From Desulfitobacterium chlororespirans DSM 11544 (GTDB lineage Bacteria > Bacillota > Desulfitobacteriia > Desulfitobacteriales > Desulfitobacteriaceae): DNA of 64,000 nucleotides. Under the pieces are notes generated by a model that did not search any database, was not told the DNA's origin, and saw nothing but the letters and a program-made list of their open reading frames with translations. The stretch is taken from the NCBI RefSeq assembly GCF_900143285.1, contig NZ_FRDN01000003.1, positions 186,001 to 250,000 on the forward strand, in the 5' to 3' direction. This document shows, piece by piece, positions 24,482 to 33,518 of this stretch. Position numbers and translations under genes: made by a program. Within the stretch, counting starts at the first letter, position 1; the number at the start of each line of letters is the position of its first letter.

Positions 24482-24509
24482 ATTATAGCTGGTTTGGGAG
24501 GAATTGCAA
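24482..24509 (-). promoter_or_regulatory. Possible minus-strand promoter antisense to the structured RNA
   Basis: TTGCAA (24509-24504), a 16-bp spacer and TATAAT (24487-24482). With the minus-strand terminator at 24062-24105 it would give an antisense transcript of about 410 nt. Confidence 0.45.
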
Positions 24510-24552
24510 GGTGTGGGGGAGGGGGAATTTTCTTCGCTTTCCATGATGAATA

Positions 24553-25407
24553 TTAGATTCCATCAATAAAATCAAACAAACTCATCTGCTGATTGGGGGA
24601 GGGCATCGGCGGGTAGAAGACGCCAACGATAATAAATGGGTTGGGGGCGACATTGTGGAACTGTTTTGTTGTGCCTAGAAAGAAGTACGTATCATGCTTT
24701 AAGAACGTATCAAGATATTTGTTTTTAACCTTTGCAGTTGCTGCAGCTTCATTATTACCTGCTCTATACAAACAATGCCGGTAAAGCATTCCGACTTCCC
24801 AGTCCTCAACCATCATTTTAGATTGTTTGCCGGAATCGTCCTCGAACCGATAAGAGAACTTGTATGGTACTTTCTGCACGACTTTGAACTCTTCCTCGAT
24901 TTCTTCAATAGTCTTGAACAAATTCAGTTGCTGAGACTGACTTTGCAGGCTAGCCAGTTTTTTGGGGTCCCAGTCCCGATCATCTGACTCAATCACAAAA
25001 TCGAGTATCTTAGTCGGCTTGAATACAGCAAGGGATGTTCTGGAAGGCGACTTTGCCTCATCGATCAACCTCTGTAAATTAGTGTGAATTTGCTTGTTAT
25101 TGAAAATAACCCTGCGCCGCTCATCCCAGTTTACCTTTTTGGGTTTTGGCTCGACGACCATTGTCGATATGTCGGGGCGATAGGACTCAGGGCGAAAATC
25201 TGAAGTATTGCGCTCTGCATTAACCTCCACCCAAGTGTACTTGGGGTACTTCTGGTCGTCGTTCAGCAACCTAAAAGGCATGGGATAAAGGCGAATCCAA
25301 GAGCCGTCCTCAAGAACGCCAGCGGTACAGACCAACTCCGAGTATTGCTCGGAGATAGTCGGGTATGTTTTGACCAAGATGTAAATGCGCTTCTTTTCAA
25401 GCATCAT
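24553..25407 (-). CDS. Uncharacterised partner of a DUF488 protein
   Basis: The product has 284 residues starting MMLEKKRIYILVKTYPTISEQYSELVCTAGVLEDGSWIRLYPMPFR, a beta-rich opening typical of a protein family that I have seen encoded directly after DUF488 genes. It continues with a basic central part (WDERRRVIFNNKQ) and ends in FIIVGVFYPPMPSPN...LFDFIDG. No known catalytic motif is visible. The first ~60 residues suggest an OB/PUA-like barrel, which is a guess. It overlaps the upstream DUF488 gene by 4 nt, so the two are translated together. It is the last gene of the operon that begins at the LexA-controlled promoter. Confidence 0.7.
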   Translation of the reverse strand: MMLEKKRIYILVKTYPTISEQYSELVCTAGVLEDGSWIRLYPMPFRLLNDDQKYPKYTWVEVNAERNTSDFRPESYRPDISTMVVEPKPKKVNWDERRRVIFNNKQIHTNLQRLIDEAKSPSRTSLAVFKPTKILDFVIESDDRDWDPKKLASLQSQSQQLNLFKTIEEIEEEFKVVQKVPYKFSYRFEDDSGKQSKMMVEDWEVGMLYRHCLYRAGNNEAAATAKVKNKYLDTFLKHDTYFFLGTTKQFHNVAPNPFIIVGVFYPPMPSPNQQMSLFDFIDGI

Positions 25408-26282
25408 AGGTCTTGGCTCCTTACTTGGTATGTTTTAGCTATATAGTCTCTGATAACGTGCCGATGGCACATTTCGGGCTCGCGTTCAAAGCACATCAGA
25501 GCAATGCGGGTGTTTGTACGCAACAGCGTATAGATCCCCTCAAGAAATTCATTACGGCGTGGAAGAGTTTTAGCGTAATCCTCAAACAAACTTTGGAATT
25601 CCTCTGCCGTTTCAAGGGAGCTACGCTTATCGGAATCAATGCCAAGGTCGGGAATATGAACATACCTTATTCCGACTGTCTGTGTGATGTGTTCGAGTTT
25701 CTTTTTAGAAAAGCCGAACTTACGGCTAAGAGGGTTCTTCCGGACATCGCACAATAATCGAATATCGTTCTGGATTAAGGTGTTGATGAATGCTTCAATA
25801 CTCTTGCCTTCATAGCCTATGGTAAACAAGACCTGCCCCGTCTTAGTATAGGCTTGCTTGCTGTTATTGAACCGCTCCAGTTCCTCACCGTGAAAGAGTT
25901 TCTTGGTGATTTCGCTGTTTATGGCATAATACGGGTATTCACGGTATGCTCTGCGGATAAGGGCATTGCCTCTCTCTGGTGCAATTCGGAAAGAAGCTCC
26001 TCTCGGAAAATCACCAAAGGCTTTAATCCTGGTACTATCTTGCATATATTCAAGGGTCGCGAATCCATCCCGCTGGAGGATATCCAAATCCTCTTTCAGC
26101 TGAAATGAATACGAGCCAAACTTATACGGAACGAACTCGTAAAAATCTGAACCCTCGGTCATCGTGTGGAGGAACACCAATTTCTGCAAATCGGTAGCTG
26201 TCACACCGTCATTAAGTTGGCGGAGGAACGCCAATAGAAAGCGTTGGCGCTTATATGTGGGTTGATTGCTTATCTCACTGAT
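25404..26282 (-). CDS. DUF488 protein with N-terminal SocA/Panacea-like domain
   Basis: The C-terminal ~150 residues are DUF488: LFTIGYEGKSIEAFINTL, LLCDVRKNPLSRKFGFSKK, VHIPDLGI and ALMCFEREPEMCHRHVI, with the conserved Cys/His pair. The N-terminal ~120 residues (LQKLVFLHTM...YEFVPYKFGSYSFQLKEDLDILQ) resemble DUF4065/SocA (Panacea-like) domains. The start is unusual: a perfect ribosome-binding site AGAAGGAGGTG (about 26300-26290) is followed at the right spacing by ATC (26282), not by ATG/GTG/TTG. The only upstream in-frame ATG, at 26342, has no ribosome-binding site. Either ATC is used or the start codon has mutated. Confidence 0.8.
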   Translation of the reverse strand: MSEISNQPTYKRQRFLLAFLRQLNDGVTATDLQKLVFLHTMTEGSDFYEFVPYKFGSYSFQLKEDLDILQRDGFATLEYMQDSTRIKAFGDFPRGASFRIAPERGNALIRRAYREYPYYAINSEITKKLFHGEELERFNNSKQAYTKTGQVLFTIGYEGKSIEAFINTLIQNDIRLLCDVRKNPLSRKFGFSKKKLEHITQTVGIRYVHIPDLGIDSDKRSSLETAEEFQSLFEDYAKTLPRRNEFLEGIYTLLRTNTRIALMCFEREPEMCHRHVIRDYIAKTYQVRSQDL

Positions 26283-26439
26283 TTTTTCACACCTCCTTCT
26301 TTTATGTATGGTCTCCTGATTCAAATACTGTTGGTACCGCATCTATTTTAATACTACCGAATCCTGTTCAAAAGCACAAGCAAAGTCCAATTCAGGTAAG
26401 CTGTCGAACTCATCCAGCGCAGCTTGGTAGATCGTTCAA

Positions 26440-26451
26440 GAACATACGTTC
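26440..26451 (-). promoter_or_regulatory. LexA (SOS) box
   Basis: GAACGTATGTTC on the minus strand is a perfect match to the Gram-positive LexA/DinR consensus GAAC-R-N-R-Y-GTTC. It lies just downstream of the -10 box at 26459-26464, at the expected transcription start, an effective place for a repressor. Confidence 0.8.
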
Positions 26452-26458
26452 TATTGGT

Positions 26459-26487
26459 ATTTTACACCAAAGACACTCCTTTGACAA
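26459..26487 (-). promoter_or_regulatory. Promoter of the DUF488 gene pair
   Basis: TTGTCA (26487-26482), a 17-bp spacer and TAAAAT (26464-26459) on the minus strand, about 170 nt before the DUF488 start. It lies between the DUF2357 gene and the DUF488 gene, so the pair can be expressed separately from the McrBC-like genes. Confidence 0.75.
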
Positions 26488-26560
26488 TAGATAACAATCG
26501 AAAAAAATAGCTTTAATGATTTTTCTCTCCTTGTCACTCAATCCCCAACGTTTTAAAATA

Positions 26561-29032
26561 TCACTCCACCTCATTGGAACAAATATCCTTGAAAATTCTC
26601 CGGAATACAGCATTGGGCTTTCGTGAGAACTCCTCAATTCCATACTTGCCGCAGATTTTTCCATCTTTGTAGAGATCAATACTGCCGTTTTCAAACATAA
26701 TCAGTTGATTATTGAATTTGAATCCCAACTCATTATCTTCGTCATTAATTGTCGTATGATTCGCCAACCGCTTTAGCTCAGTATACAGCCGATACTCAGC
26801 CTCGGAGCGAATAGACAGCTCCGGAAGCTCCGAACTGTGCTGCAACAAAAAAATATTCGTCAAAAGGCGCGCGAAAAAACCCTTCTCCTTCGGCCGAATC
26901 GGTTTTGCGAGTTCTTTCCATTCCTTGATTTCCAAACGATAGTAAAGGTCCTCAGAGTTTTTGGGGATTTCATGGATTTCCGATCGCTTCACAGGAATAC
27001 ACTTTGTCACCTCTCCATAGTAGCGAATGCCGACATCCCGGCCGAACAATCTTATGGACTGATAGATGGCGACATAACGGATCGGGAAACTGTTTTCATC
27101 CAATCTCGATACCGGAATATGATAAAACCGATGTTGCAAGCATATTTTCAACTGTGCCGTGTTACTTAAAGTACCGACCAAAACATCGCGGACGGACCAA
27201 TCAGTTCTTGCCAACTTTTCTTCGATGCCCCGTGGCAATGGCGCACGCTCAAAAGCAGATTCCGGCGAATCGGAGATGAGCTCGTCTAGCATTTCTGTCA
27301 CCATCTTTGTAGCAGATGGCAGAAAGGGAAGACCGCCGATGTTCACTTTGTCGATGCTTTGATAGAAACGGTGGTGGCGATATTCTTCTTCGTTGCTGTA
27401 GGGAAAGAGAACATAGGCGCCAAACATGGTACGTTCGAAAGGTGTGGCTCCGTTACGGTAAACGATAGCATCTCGGTAGCGGTGCATCGTGTTGATGTCT
27501 CCGACCTCCGGGCCAGGGCGTTGGGAAATCGTCTCGTAATAATCCGATCCGGGCAAAGCCGGGTTGATCCGATATTTAGCGTCAAATACATACTCATATT
27601 GAACACTGGCGCCTTTTTTCTCCAGAGTCAAGACATTATCCGGCTTCTGGGTAACGGTGGGCACATCCATTTTTTTAGGGTTATAGGAAAGGGTGATGGT
27701 TTCACCTGTATGGGGATTACGGTATTTCACCTTTGAACCGCATCCTTTGACCAGAGATACAAAAAGGCCGTTTCCCTGAACTTTGATAATATCTTGAGAA
27801 ATCAACTCATACCGGTCCTTCATTAGGCTGTTCAGCTTAATAAAGCACCAGTATTCGTAAAGAAGGGCCAGATCTTTTATGGAGATATTAAACACGTCAC
27901 CACTGATTGAAAGGCCTCGTAGAAGCATCAGGTAATATTTGTATAGATCCCGATAGCCTAGCGCCATGGAAAAGACAAGGGACATGTTGGAAGAAGCTTC
28001 GCAGGCAGTGATTTTCGCGAGGAATGATGTGTGGCAACGGCGATTTATATTTCTGATCATATCGTCGATCTGAGCTATAACGGCCTGATCCTCTTCGCGC
28101 TGCAAATGCAGGTAATTCCTTCTAAAGCTCACTAGCTTTTTTGCGGTGGATTCCAATATGTATTTTGCCAGGCGATTTTCTTTGGTGTCGTAGGTAACCT
28201 GCTTTTTCACGGCAAGGGCGCGTCCCGCTAGAATTCTCCCGTTTGATACGACGACCTGTTCCGGATGCTTCTCTAGCCAGCGAATGGTTTGCGAATCAAT
28301 TCGATTGATCTTATAGTTGGGAAGAACCTCGTGTGTCGTCTCCAGCACATGATGGGGCTGTGCCAAGATCATATCGATCGCCTTTAAAAAGTCCGTATAG
28401 ATTTTTCGGATAACAGCAAAGAACTCCACTGGGCTGTTGTTTACACGGTCACTTTGCTGATAGCCAAGGTAGGTTTTCTTTAAAAGATCAAAAACGATAT
28501 TATAAACTTCCTTGGTAACATCTTCCACAATGCTTTTGTAATCATCTTTGTAATTGATTTTTGTGGGGAACACCTCAATGACGATGCGAAGATAGTTAAC
28601 ACCGTCTACTTGGATAACCAAGTCAGAAAGGCCGATCTCATTGCCAAAGTTGATAATGCCAGACAAGATTTCGTGATGACGACTCGCACGGGTTACTTTA
28701 TTGCGGACGTTCAGATTATCGTGCCAGAAGGCTACCGTGTGCCCATCCATTGCCTCAATAATCAACTCATAGCGCTGTTGTTCGTAAAAGAGAGGAACGA
28801 TCGTATATATACCAGAATAGATGCTGTTATTAACCGATAGAACGCTTGGCTCAGCACATCCTTGCAAAGATAACTCATACTCTTCATAGCAAAACACTTT
28901 AAAGGTTGAATCTTTTTCACTATATTTTGCTTCCTGAAAGTTTGGATGTGCCGCCCGCCCTTTGATGATTAAGCTAACTTTATCTGTTTGGATATATACC
29001 AGTTCATTAGAGCCAGTATGAAGTGAATCCAT
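26561..29032 (-). CDS. DUF2357 / PD-(D/E)XK nuclease, McrC-like partner
   Basis: The product has 823 residues. The N-terminal half is a DUF2357-type region (SIYSGIYTIVPLFYEQQRYEL; VTYDTKENRLAKYILEST; LLYEYWCFIKLNSLM). The nuclease core at about residues 462-490 is QKPDNVLTLEKKG...YEYVFDAKYRI, with the PD and D-A-K residues of McrC-type nucleases. After it come about 250 residues with a beta-rich part (RYVAIYQSIRLFGRDVGIRYYGEV) that may be an EVE/PUA-like reader; this last point is inference. It overlaps the upstream McrB-like gene by 26 nt, so the pair works as a GTPase plus nuclease, a type IV restriction-like unit distinct from the McrBC at 6.6-10.3 kb. Confidence 0.85.
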   Translation of the reverse strand: MDSLHTGSNELVYIQTDKVSLIIKGRAAHPNFQEAKYSEKDSTFKVFCYEEYELSLQGCAEPSVLSVNNSIYSGIYTIVPLFYEQQRYELIIEAMDGHTVAFWHDNLNVRNKVTRASRHHEILSGIINFGNEIGLSDLVIQVDGVNYLRIVIEVFPTKINYKDDYKSIVEDVTKEVYNIVFDLLKKTYLGYQQSDRVNNSPVEFFAVIRKIYTDFLKAIDMILAQPHHVLETTHEVLPNYKINRIDSQTIRWLEKHPEQVVVSNGRILAGRALAVKKQVTYDTKENRLAKYILESTAKKLVSFRRNYLHLQREEDQAVIAQIDDMIRNINRRCHTSFLAKITACEASSNMSLVFSMALGYRDLYKYYLMLLRGLSISGDVFNISIKDLALLYEYWCFIKLNSLMKDRYELISQDIIKVQGNGLFVSLVKGCGSKVKYRNPHTGETITLSYNPKKMDVPTVTQKPDNVLTLEKKGASVQYEYVFDAKYRINPALPGSDYYETISQRPGPEVGDINTMHRYRDAIVYRNGATPFERTMFGAYVLFPYSNEEEYRHHRFYQSIDKVNIGGLPFLPSATKMVTEMLDELISDSPESAFERAPLPRGIEEKLARTDWSVRDVLVGTLSNTAQLKICLQHRFYHIPVSRLDENSFPIRYVAIYQSIRLFGRDVGIRYYGEVTKCIPVKRSEIHEIPKNSEDLYYRLEIKEWKELAKPIRPKEKGFFARLLTNIFLLQHSSELPELSIRSEAEYRLYTELKRLANHTTINDEDNELGFKFNNQLIMFENGSIDLYKDGKICGKYGIEEFSRKPNAVFRRIFKDICSNEVE

Positions 29033-31673
29033 CTTCTTCGTATCTCCTCACCATGAAGGCAATCTTCTGGGCACTTTGTTTGTATTTGCAATTCGCTCTC
29101 TGGGCCGCTTTGTACATCTTTGAACCGATATTATGGTCTTCGGTTTGGTACCCTTCATAGTCACCGGCACAATGCTTAAAAAGCTCACAAAGCATAGTTT
29201 TGATGGACGCACTGCTCCCTTGGATGCGTGGCAAAATCTTTTGCATGATCTCATTGTCCAATGCATCGTCCCAGTTAAGCAGTTCGTCGTTTTTGTTGTT
29301 GAGCATGTAAAAGACGATTTCATCTCTTACGCGATAGCCTACATGAGTGTTTGAATGTTGTAAAATACTATTGATCCTCTGAAGCTCTGTGCAAAGCTCA
29401 TTTACGAATTCCGTTTCTGTTGCACATTGGGAAAGCAACAGATATTTTGTCTTCAAAAAAGTATTCGGCAGGTCTTGGGCTCTTTCATTTTCTGCCTCTT
29501 CTCCAATCAGCTGCGGCAGCAAATCCACATACGAGAACTCTATCGTATTGGCTCTATCCAAAACCTTACGACTAAAGGGGAAGGTCGTCTCATCCATATT
29601 GACGGTACCAATAATGTATAAATTCTCCGGCAGGGAGACCTTTCCATAACGCCCGTTCGCATCCGAATCAGTTCCAAAGTAAGTATCCAGTACGAGTCGC
29701 TCTGACACAATCTTCCCAGAAGAATCAAAATCACGGGTTTCTATAATTGACAGCACGTCGCTAAAGTAATATTCAACTCGGGCCAAATTCATCTCGTCCA
29801 AACATAGAAAATAGGGATGTGCCGAATCAATCTCTGCCTTTTTCACGAAATCTATAATGGCGCCAGGAACAAATTTACCGTTTAAGTCCAGATGCCCAAA
29901 TAGATCAGAGGAGTCGGACCAGTCTGGGCGGACTGGTACCAGCTTATATCGACCATTCGCAGAAGTTGCGCCTACCGCTTCTGCGAATAACTTGACCAAA
30001 CGTGTCTTACCCGTTCCGGATATTCCGGCGAGAATAACGAATGGCTTGGATTTCAGGCTTAGATAGAAGTTTTCAATTAGGCCGTCATTATAAGAAAACC
30101 CTTTTGCTGTAATATAGTTTTTGATCCGGCCTATTGTATCCTTGACTGACATTTCTTCTTCGCCTCCCACTACCATCTGCCCTGTTAGCTCTTCAATTGA
30201 AATATCAAAATAGGGCTTAAGGATGTTCTGCTCAAATGGGAATAGATCGTTTTCAGGAACCCGGATACAGGTCGAATTATCATTGGGCGCCCACCAATAG
30301 GATTTCCCACTATAAGGTATTTGCTCTGTGGCTTTCGCTATCATTTCATAGGGTCGACCAAACCAAATTTGTCCTTTTTCAGGGCAAGGAACGAGTTCAT
30401 TTGAGGTAAGCCTACATAAATATTGAACACTGTTGCCATAGCAAAGGTAAAATACATCCCCAGCTTTCATGTTTTCCATAAAGTCATCGCTTTGTGACAC
30501 CTTTGAACGACCCTTTTTCTTTGTATCAGCTGCGACCACGGCCAATCTTTTTTGCTCGTAAAATGCTTTTTCCTCGCTTGTGAATACGGCGTTTCCATGC
30601 GAAATCTTCCAAAAAGACGGCATCATGCTTGGGGTAGGTTCTCCGCTTTGCAAAGCAACATACTGCTGATAGATATTTAGAAGTTCAGATAGATCTTGGC
30701 GAAGAACCTCTTCACTTGGAACTTTCCCTTGCTCGTACTTTTTAAAACAAATACATCCGGCTTCATACATCTGTGCTAATGATGGCAAGTCATTTCCTAA
30801 GGAGATTGAGTTGCTTGTTTCAAAGTCTCCACAATCAACACTGGAGATTACCTTTTGCGCAACTTGACGCATCTGTCGGATGGCTTCTACTTTGCCCATG
30901 CTGTTACTTAAGTCTGTGCATCCCTGGTTCAAAGTCAAGTATAGTGTTTTACCATCAGCTGAAAGTAAATAGACAATATAAACCCCATAGGTCGCAGATG
31001 TAGTGACCCTAGGGTCAAGGATAGATACCCAAGGCACAGTTGCCCAGTTTCCCTGTCCAACACTCCCTTTGACCAGATACTTGTCTCTGTCGATGATGGT
31101 TTTATATAAGGCCTCCACTACACCTTGACGGAAAAGCTTTCCCATGGCGTGGTTTGCAAATGTCTCGTTTTTGCTATGGATATACTCATTCAAAATGCGG
31201 TCAAACAAATCATGCAGGTTGGTGGTACTTTTTTCGTCAATCCCAGAAAAGTACAGTTCTAGTTTGGTGTCTACCAGGGCTCGAATGTCTTGCAAATCTT
31301 CCTGGGATAACTCCTGAACAAGTTGCGGGGCCAAATAGAATTGATCTTTACCATTGGCATCCTTGCGTTGTAGAATATATTTTCTCTCACTGATGTATTT
31401 AAATGGGTTATTGAGAATGATGGTATACACATCTTCAATAGAGCTGGTCTCAATGTTGGCGATGCGAGCATCCACATCCTTGTCCGGAATTTTTCCGGCA
31501 TGTTTTCTTTTCAGGTAATATTCTCTAAACTGGTTTGAAACCTTATGTGCTGAGGCATAGCCGCTTCCATCCATAAGCTCAAAAAAGCACTTATAGAACA
31601 CTAACTTGTAGGAGCGAGAATAGTTGTTTAGGCTGTCAGGTTTACCAATATAGCTTAAGAATTCTTCTTTCAT
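29007..31673 (-). CDS. McrB-like AAA+ GTPase with MrcB N-terminal domain (DUF3578)
   Basis: The product has 888 residues; ATG 31673 with AGGAGAT upstream. Residues about 210-255 (WATVPWVSILDPRVTTSATYG) fit the MrcB N-terminal domain DUF3578. Residues about 380-470 (ISHGN..F; GDVFYLCYGNSVQYLCRL) look EVE-like. AAA+ motifs: Walker A GISGTGKT at about 548, Walker B LCLDEMNLARVEYYFSD at about 623, sensor IIGTVNMDETTFPFSRKVLDRAN. This is the motor of a second McrBC-type system, paired with the DUF2357 nuclease. The reader domains differ from those of the first McrB, so a different DNA modification is probably recognised. Confidence 0.88.
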   Translation of the reverse strand: MKEEFLSYIGKPDSLNNYSRSYKLVFYKCFFELMDGSGYASAHKVSNQFREYYLKRKHAGKIPDKDVDARIANIETSSIEDVYTIILNNPFKYISERKYILQRKDANGKDQFYLAPQLVQELSQEDLQDIRALVDTKLELYFSGIDEKSTTNLHDLFDRILNEYIHSKNETFANHAMGKLFRQGVVEALYKTIIDRDKYLVKGSVGQGNWATVPWVSILDPRVTTSATYGVYIVYLLSADGKTLYLTLNQGCTDLSNSMGKVEAIRQMRQVAQKVISSVDCGDFETSNSISLGNDLPSLAQMYEAGCICFKKYEQGKVPSEEVLRQDLSELLNIYQQYVALQSGEPTPSMMPSFWKISHGNAVFTSEEKAFYEQKRLAVVAADTKKKGRSKVSQSDDFMENMKAGDVFYLCYGNSVQYLCRLTSNELVPCPEKGQIWFGRPYEMIAKATEQIPYSGKSYWWAPNDNSTCIRVPENDLFPFEQNILKPYFDISIEELTGQMVVGGEEEMSVKDTIGRIKNYITAKGFSYNDGLIENFYLSLKSKPFVILAGISGTGKTRLVKLFAEAVGATSANGRYKLVPVRPDWSDSSDLFGHLDLNGKFVPGAIIDFVKKAEIDSAHPYFLCLDEMNLARVEYYFSDVLSIIETRDFDSSGKIVSERLVLDTYFGTDSDANGRYGKVSLPENLYIIGTVNMDETTFPFSRKVLDRANTIEFSYVDLLPQLIGEEAENERAQDLPNTFLKTKYLLLSQCATETEFVNELCTELQRINSILQHSNTHVGYRVRDEIVFYMLNNKNDELLNWDDALDNEIMQKILPRIQGSSASIKTMLCELFKHCAGDYEGYQTEDHNIGSKMYKAAQRANCKYKQSAQKIAFMVRRYEEDGFTSYWL

Positions 31674-31835
31674 AGAATAGATCTCCTAATGAAAATTTTG
31701 TGTTGCGATGGGAGGTCAAATTTACTTTTTTCCTTTTCAAAATTCTTGTTGGGGAGGTGCGCCCATAACCAAGGCATCAACATGATGTATAGCACTCTTA
31801 CTCAAAGATATATTTTAAAAAAGACGTAACATGGA

Positions 31836-33518
31836 CTAATTCTTATTTCCTAATCTCCTCCATAAATGCACTGGTACTGGTATTCTATAATGACGACAAG
31901 CAACCAAAATTATTGGCAAAAAGCTAAGCTCAACTGCTGATAGCTTCTCATAATGTTCAGAATATCGGCATTCAGAAAAAACCTCTTCTAAATAATCTTC
32001 GGCAGAACGTTCAATACAGACATTCGCCAAAGTAGAACCATGAGCATCGTTATTGGTATAGAATAGTGATTCAGAGTTTTCATCAGGGTACCATAATTGA
32101 AATGTACAATGGTTAAGTTCAGATTGTTTGAAATTTTGGATTCGGTTGTAAAGTTCTGTTTCTCCGAACAAAGCTGCCCAAAGAGCAATCATAGGATATA
32201 GGATACTTCCTTTGGTTATCTCTTTCCGGAAAGCCTCTTCGTGCTTCTGTGATCGTTCTAAAAGCTCGCTATAATTTTGTAAATTGCATGGATATTGTTG
32301 GTATGTCAAATAAGCGAATTCTGCTCTATCTGCAATTTCAGAAAGCCATTCTACTATATAGTCAACATTTCTTTTACTCACAGATAATAATAGAACAGCT
32401 AATGAAATATCAATGGCTTGATCATCCTTTGTTGGCAAAAACAAGGTTGGATTATTACGAATCAGCTGTCTAATGCTAGAAAGGCAAATTACTAATAATC
32501 GCTTCATTTCAGGATAATTCTTACCAATCAATGCTATATTCCAACATACCCATATTCCACCTAATGCTACTCGCCCTAAGATATCAAATAACTTTAAATT
32601 CACATCCAAATCAGAGGAAGGACGAACCGCAACGGATAGAGCATGTAGCTTATTTGCATGTGGCAAGATTTTTTCTAAATACTCAATTGTAATTTGTTGA
32701 TATAAGCTTAATACAGAGGCAAACGCTGTTTGAATAGCCTCAGCTGACTTTGTTGTTTTTGGAATATAGCCTTTAGATATTTCCCAACTATGTAATAAAG
32801 CAAGCTCACATGAAAGATAGGCTGATTCAAGATTCCCTGCCTCACGAGCCCAAACAAACAGAATCCACAAGCAGATATTAATCTGCCTAATGACCATAAG
32901 CTGATCGTTTTCCTTGGTACTTTGAATACTCGTTAAGGAAAAAATCAAAGTCGAAAAGTGTTTATACGAAGCCACTGGTTCATCCAGCAAGGCAAGAGAT
33001 TTTCGCAATTGTGATCGAGCGTTATTCGGCAACAGTTCTTCACGTAAAAAACCCTCTAAAATCATCGAGGCCAATTTATCCCCGTTCCATTCTTCAAACG
33101 AGATATTATTTTGCATATTCTTTTTAATATATCCTTCTACTTGCGGCCTTACTTGTTCTTTAATATCTCCGCCAAAACAAAGGCAAATAACAATCTCCTT
33201 ATTCTTATGTTCACTTGGCATGCGATTTGGAATATAAGAATCAAGAATTTCATTTAAGGAAGGACGCAAGGCCTGAATGGCTTCTCCGTCCCAGGAATTA
33301 CGGGTTAAATCACCTTGCTTAATTGATAAGAGATAAACCTTTTCTCCCTTACCATCAAGATTACCTACAGCTGCAACATCAACCCCATCCTGTCTGGTTC
33401 CCCTACCTGGACGAGAAAATACAATTAACCCTAGCTGACTGAGCAGATCAGGAAGTATTGCATCAAGTTCGCTTCGTTCTTTAAGTGAGGCTAAATATTG
33501 TTTAATAATCAGCTTCAT
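31836..33518 (-). CDS. PD-(D/E)XK-like nuclease with large helical C-terminus (uncharacterised)
   Basis: The product has 560 residues. The N-terminal ~170 residues look like a Mrr/restriction-endonuclease fold: LDAILPDLLSQLGLIVFSRPG, then QDGVDVAAVG and VYLLSIKQGD, where Asp and the Lys of x-I-K fit a PD-(D/E)XK site, but the usual Glu/Gln two residues before the Lys is Ser. The remaining ~390 residues are helical with no recognised domain (ISLAVLLLSVSKRNVDYIVEWL). It overlaps the upstream HEAT-like gene by 4 nt (ATGA), and that gene follows the DEDD-RecQ-UvrD gene by 46 nt, so it is probably the effector of a three-gene set. I do not recognise the family by name. Confidence 0.65.
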   Translation of the reverse strand: MKLIIKQYLASLKERSELDAILPDLLSQLGLIVFSRPGRGTRQDGVDVAAVGNLDGKGEKVYLLSIKQGDLTRNSWDGEAIQALRPSLNEILDSYIPNRMPSEHKNKEIVICLCFGGDIKEQVRPQVEGYIKKNMQNNISFEEWNGDKLASMILEGFLREELLPNNARSQLRKSLALLDEPVASYKHFSTLIFSLTSIQSTKENDQLMVIRQINICLWILFVWAREAGNLESAYLSCELALLHSWEISKGYIPKTTKSAEAIQTAFASVLSLYQQITIEYLEKILPHANKLHALSVAVRPSSDLDVNLKLFDILGRVALGGIWVCWNIALIGKNYPEMKRLLVICLSSIRQLIRNNPTLFLPTKDDQAIDISLAVLLLSVSKRNVDYIVEWLSEIADRAEFAYLTYQQYPCNLQNYSELLERSQKHEEAFRKEITKGSILYPMIALWAALFGETELYNRIQNFKQSELNHCTFQLWYPDENSESLFYTNNDAHGSTLANVCIERSAEDYLEEVFSECRYSEHYEKLSAVELSFLPIILVACRHYRIPVPVHLWRRLGNKN

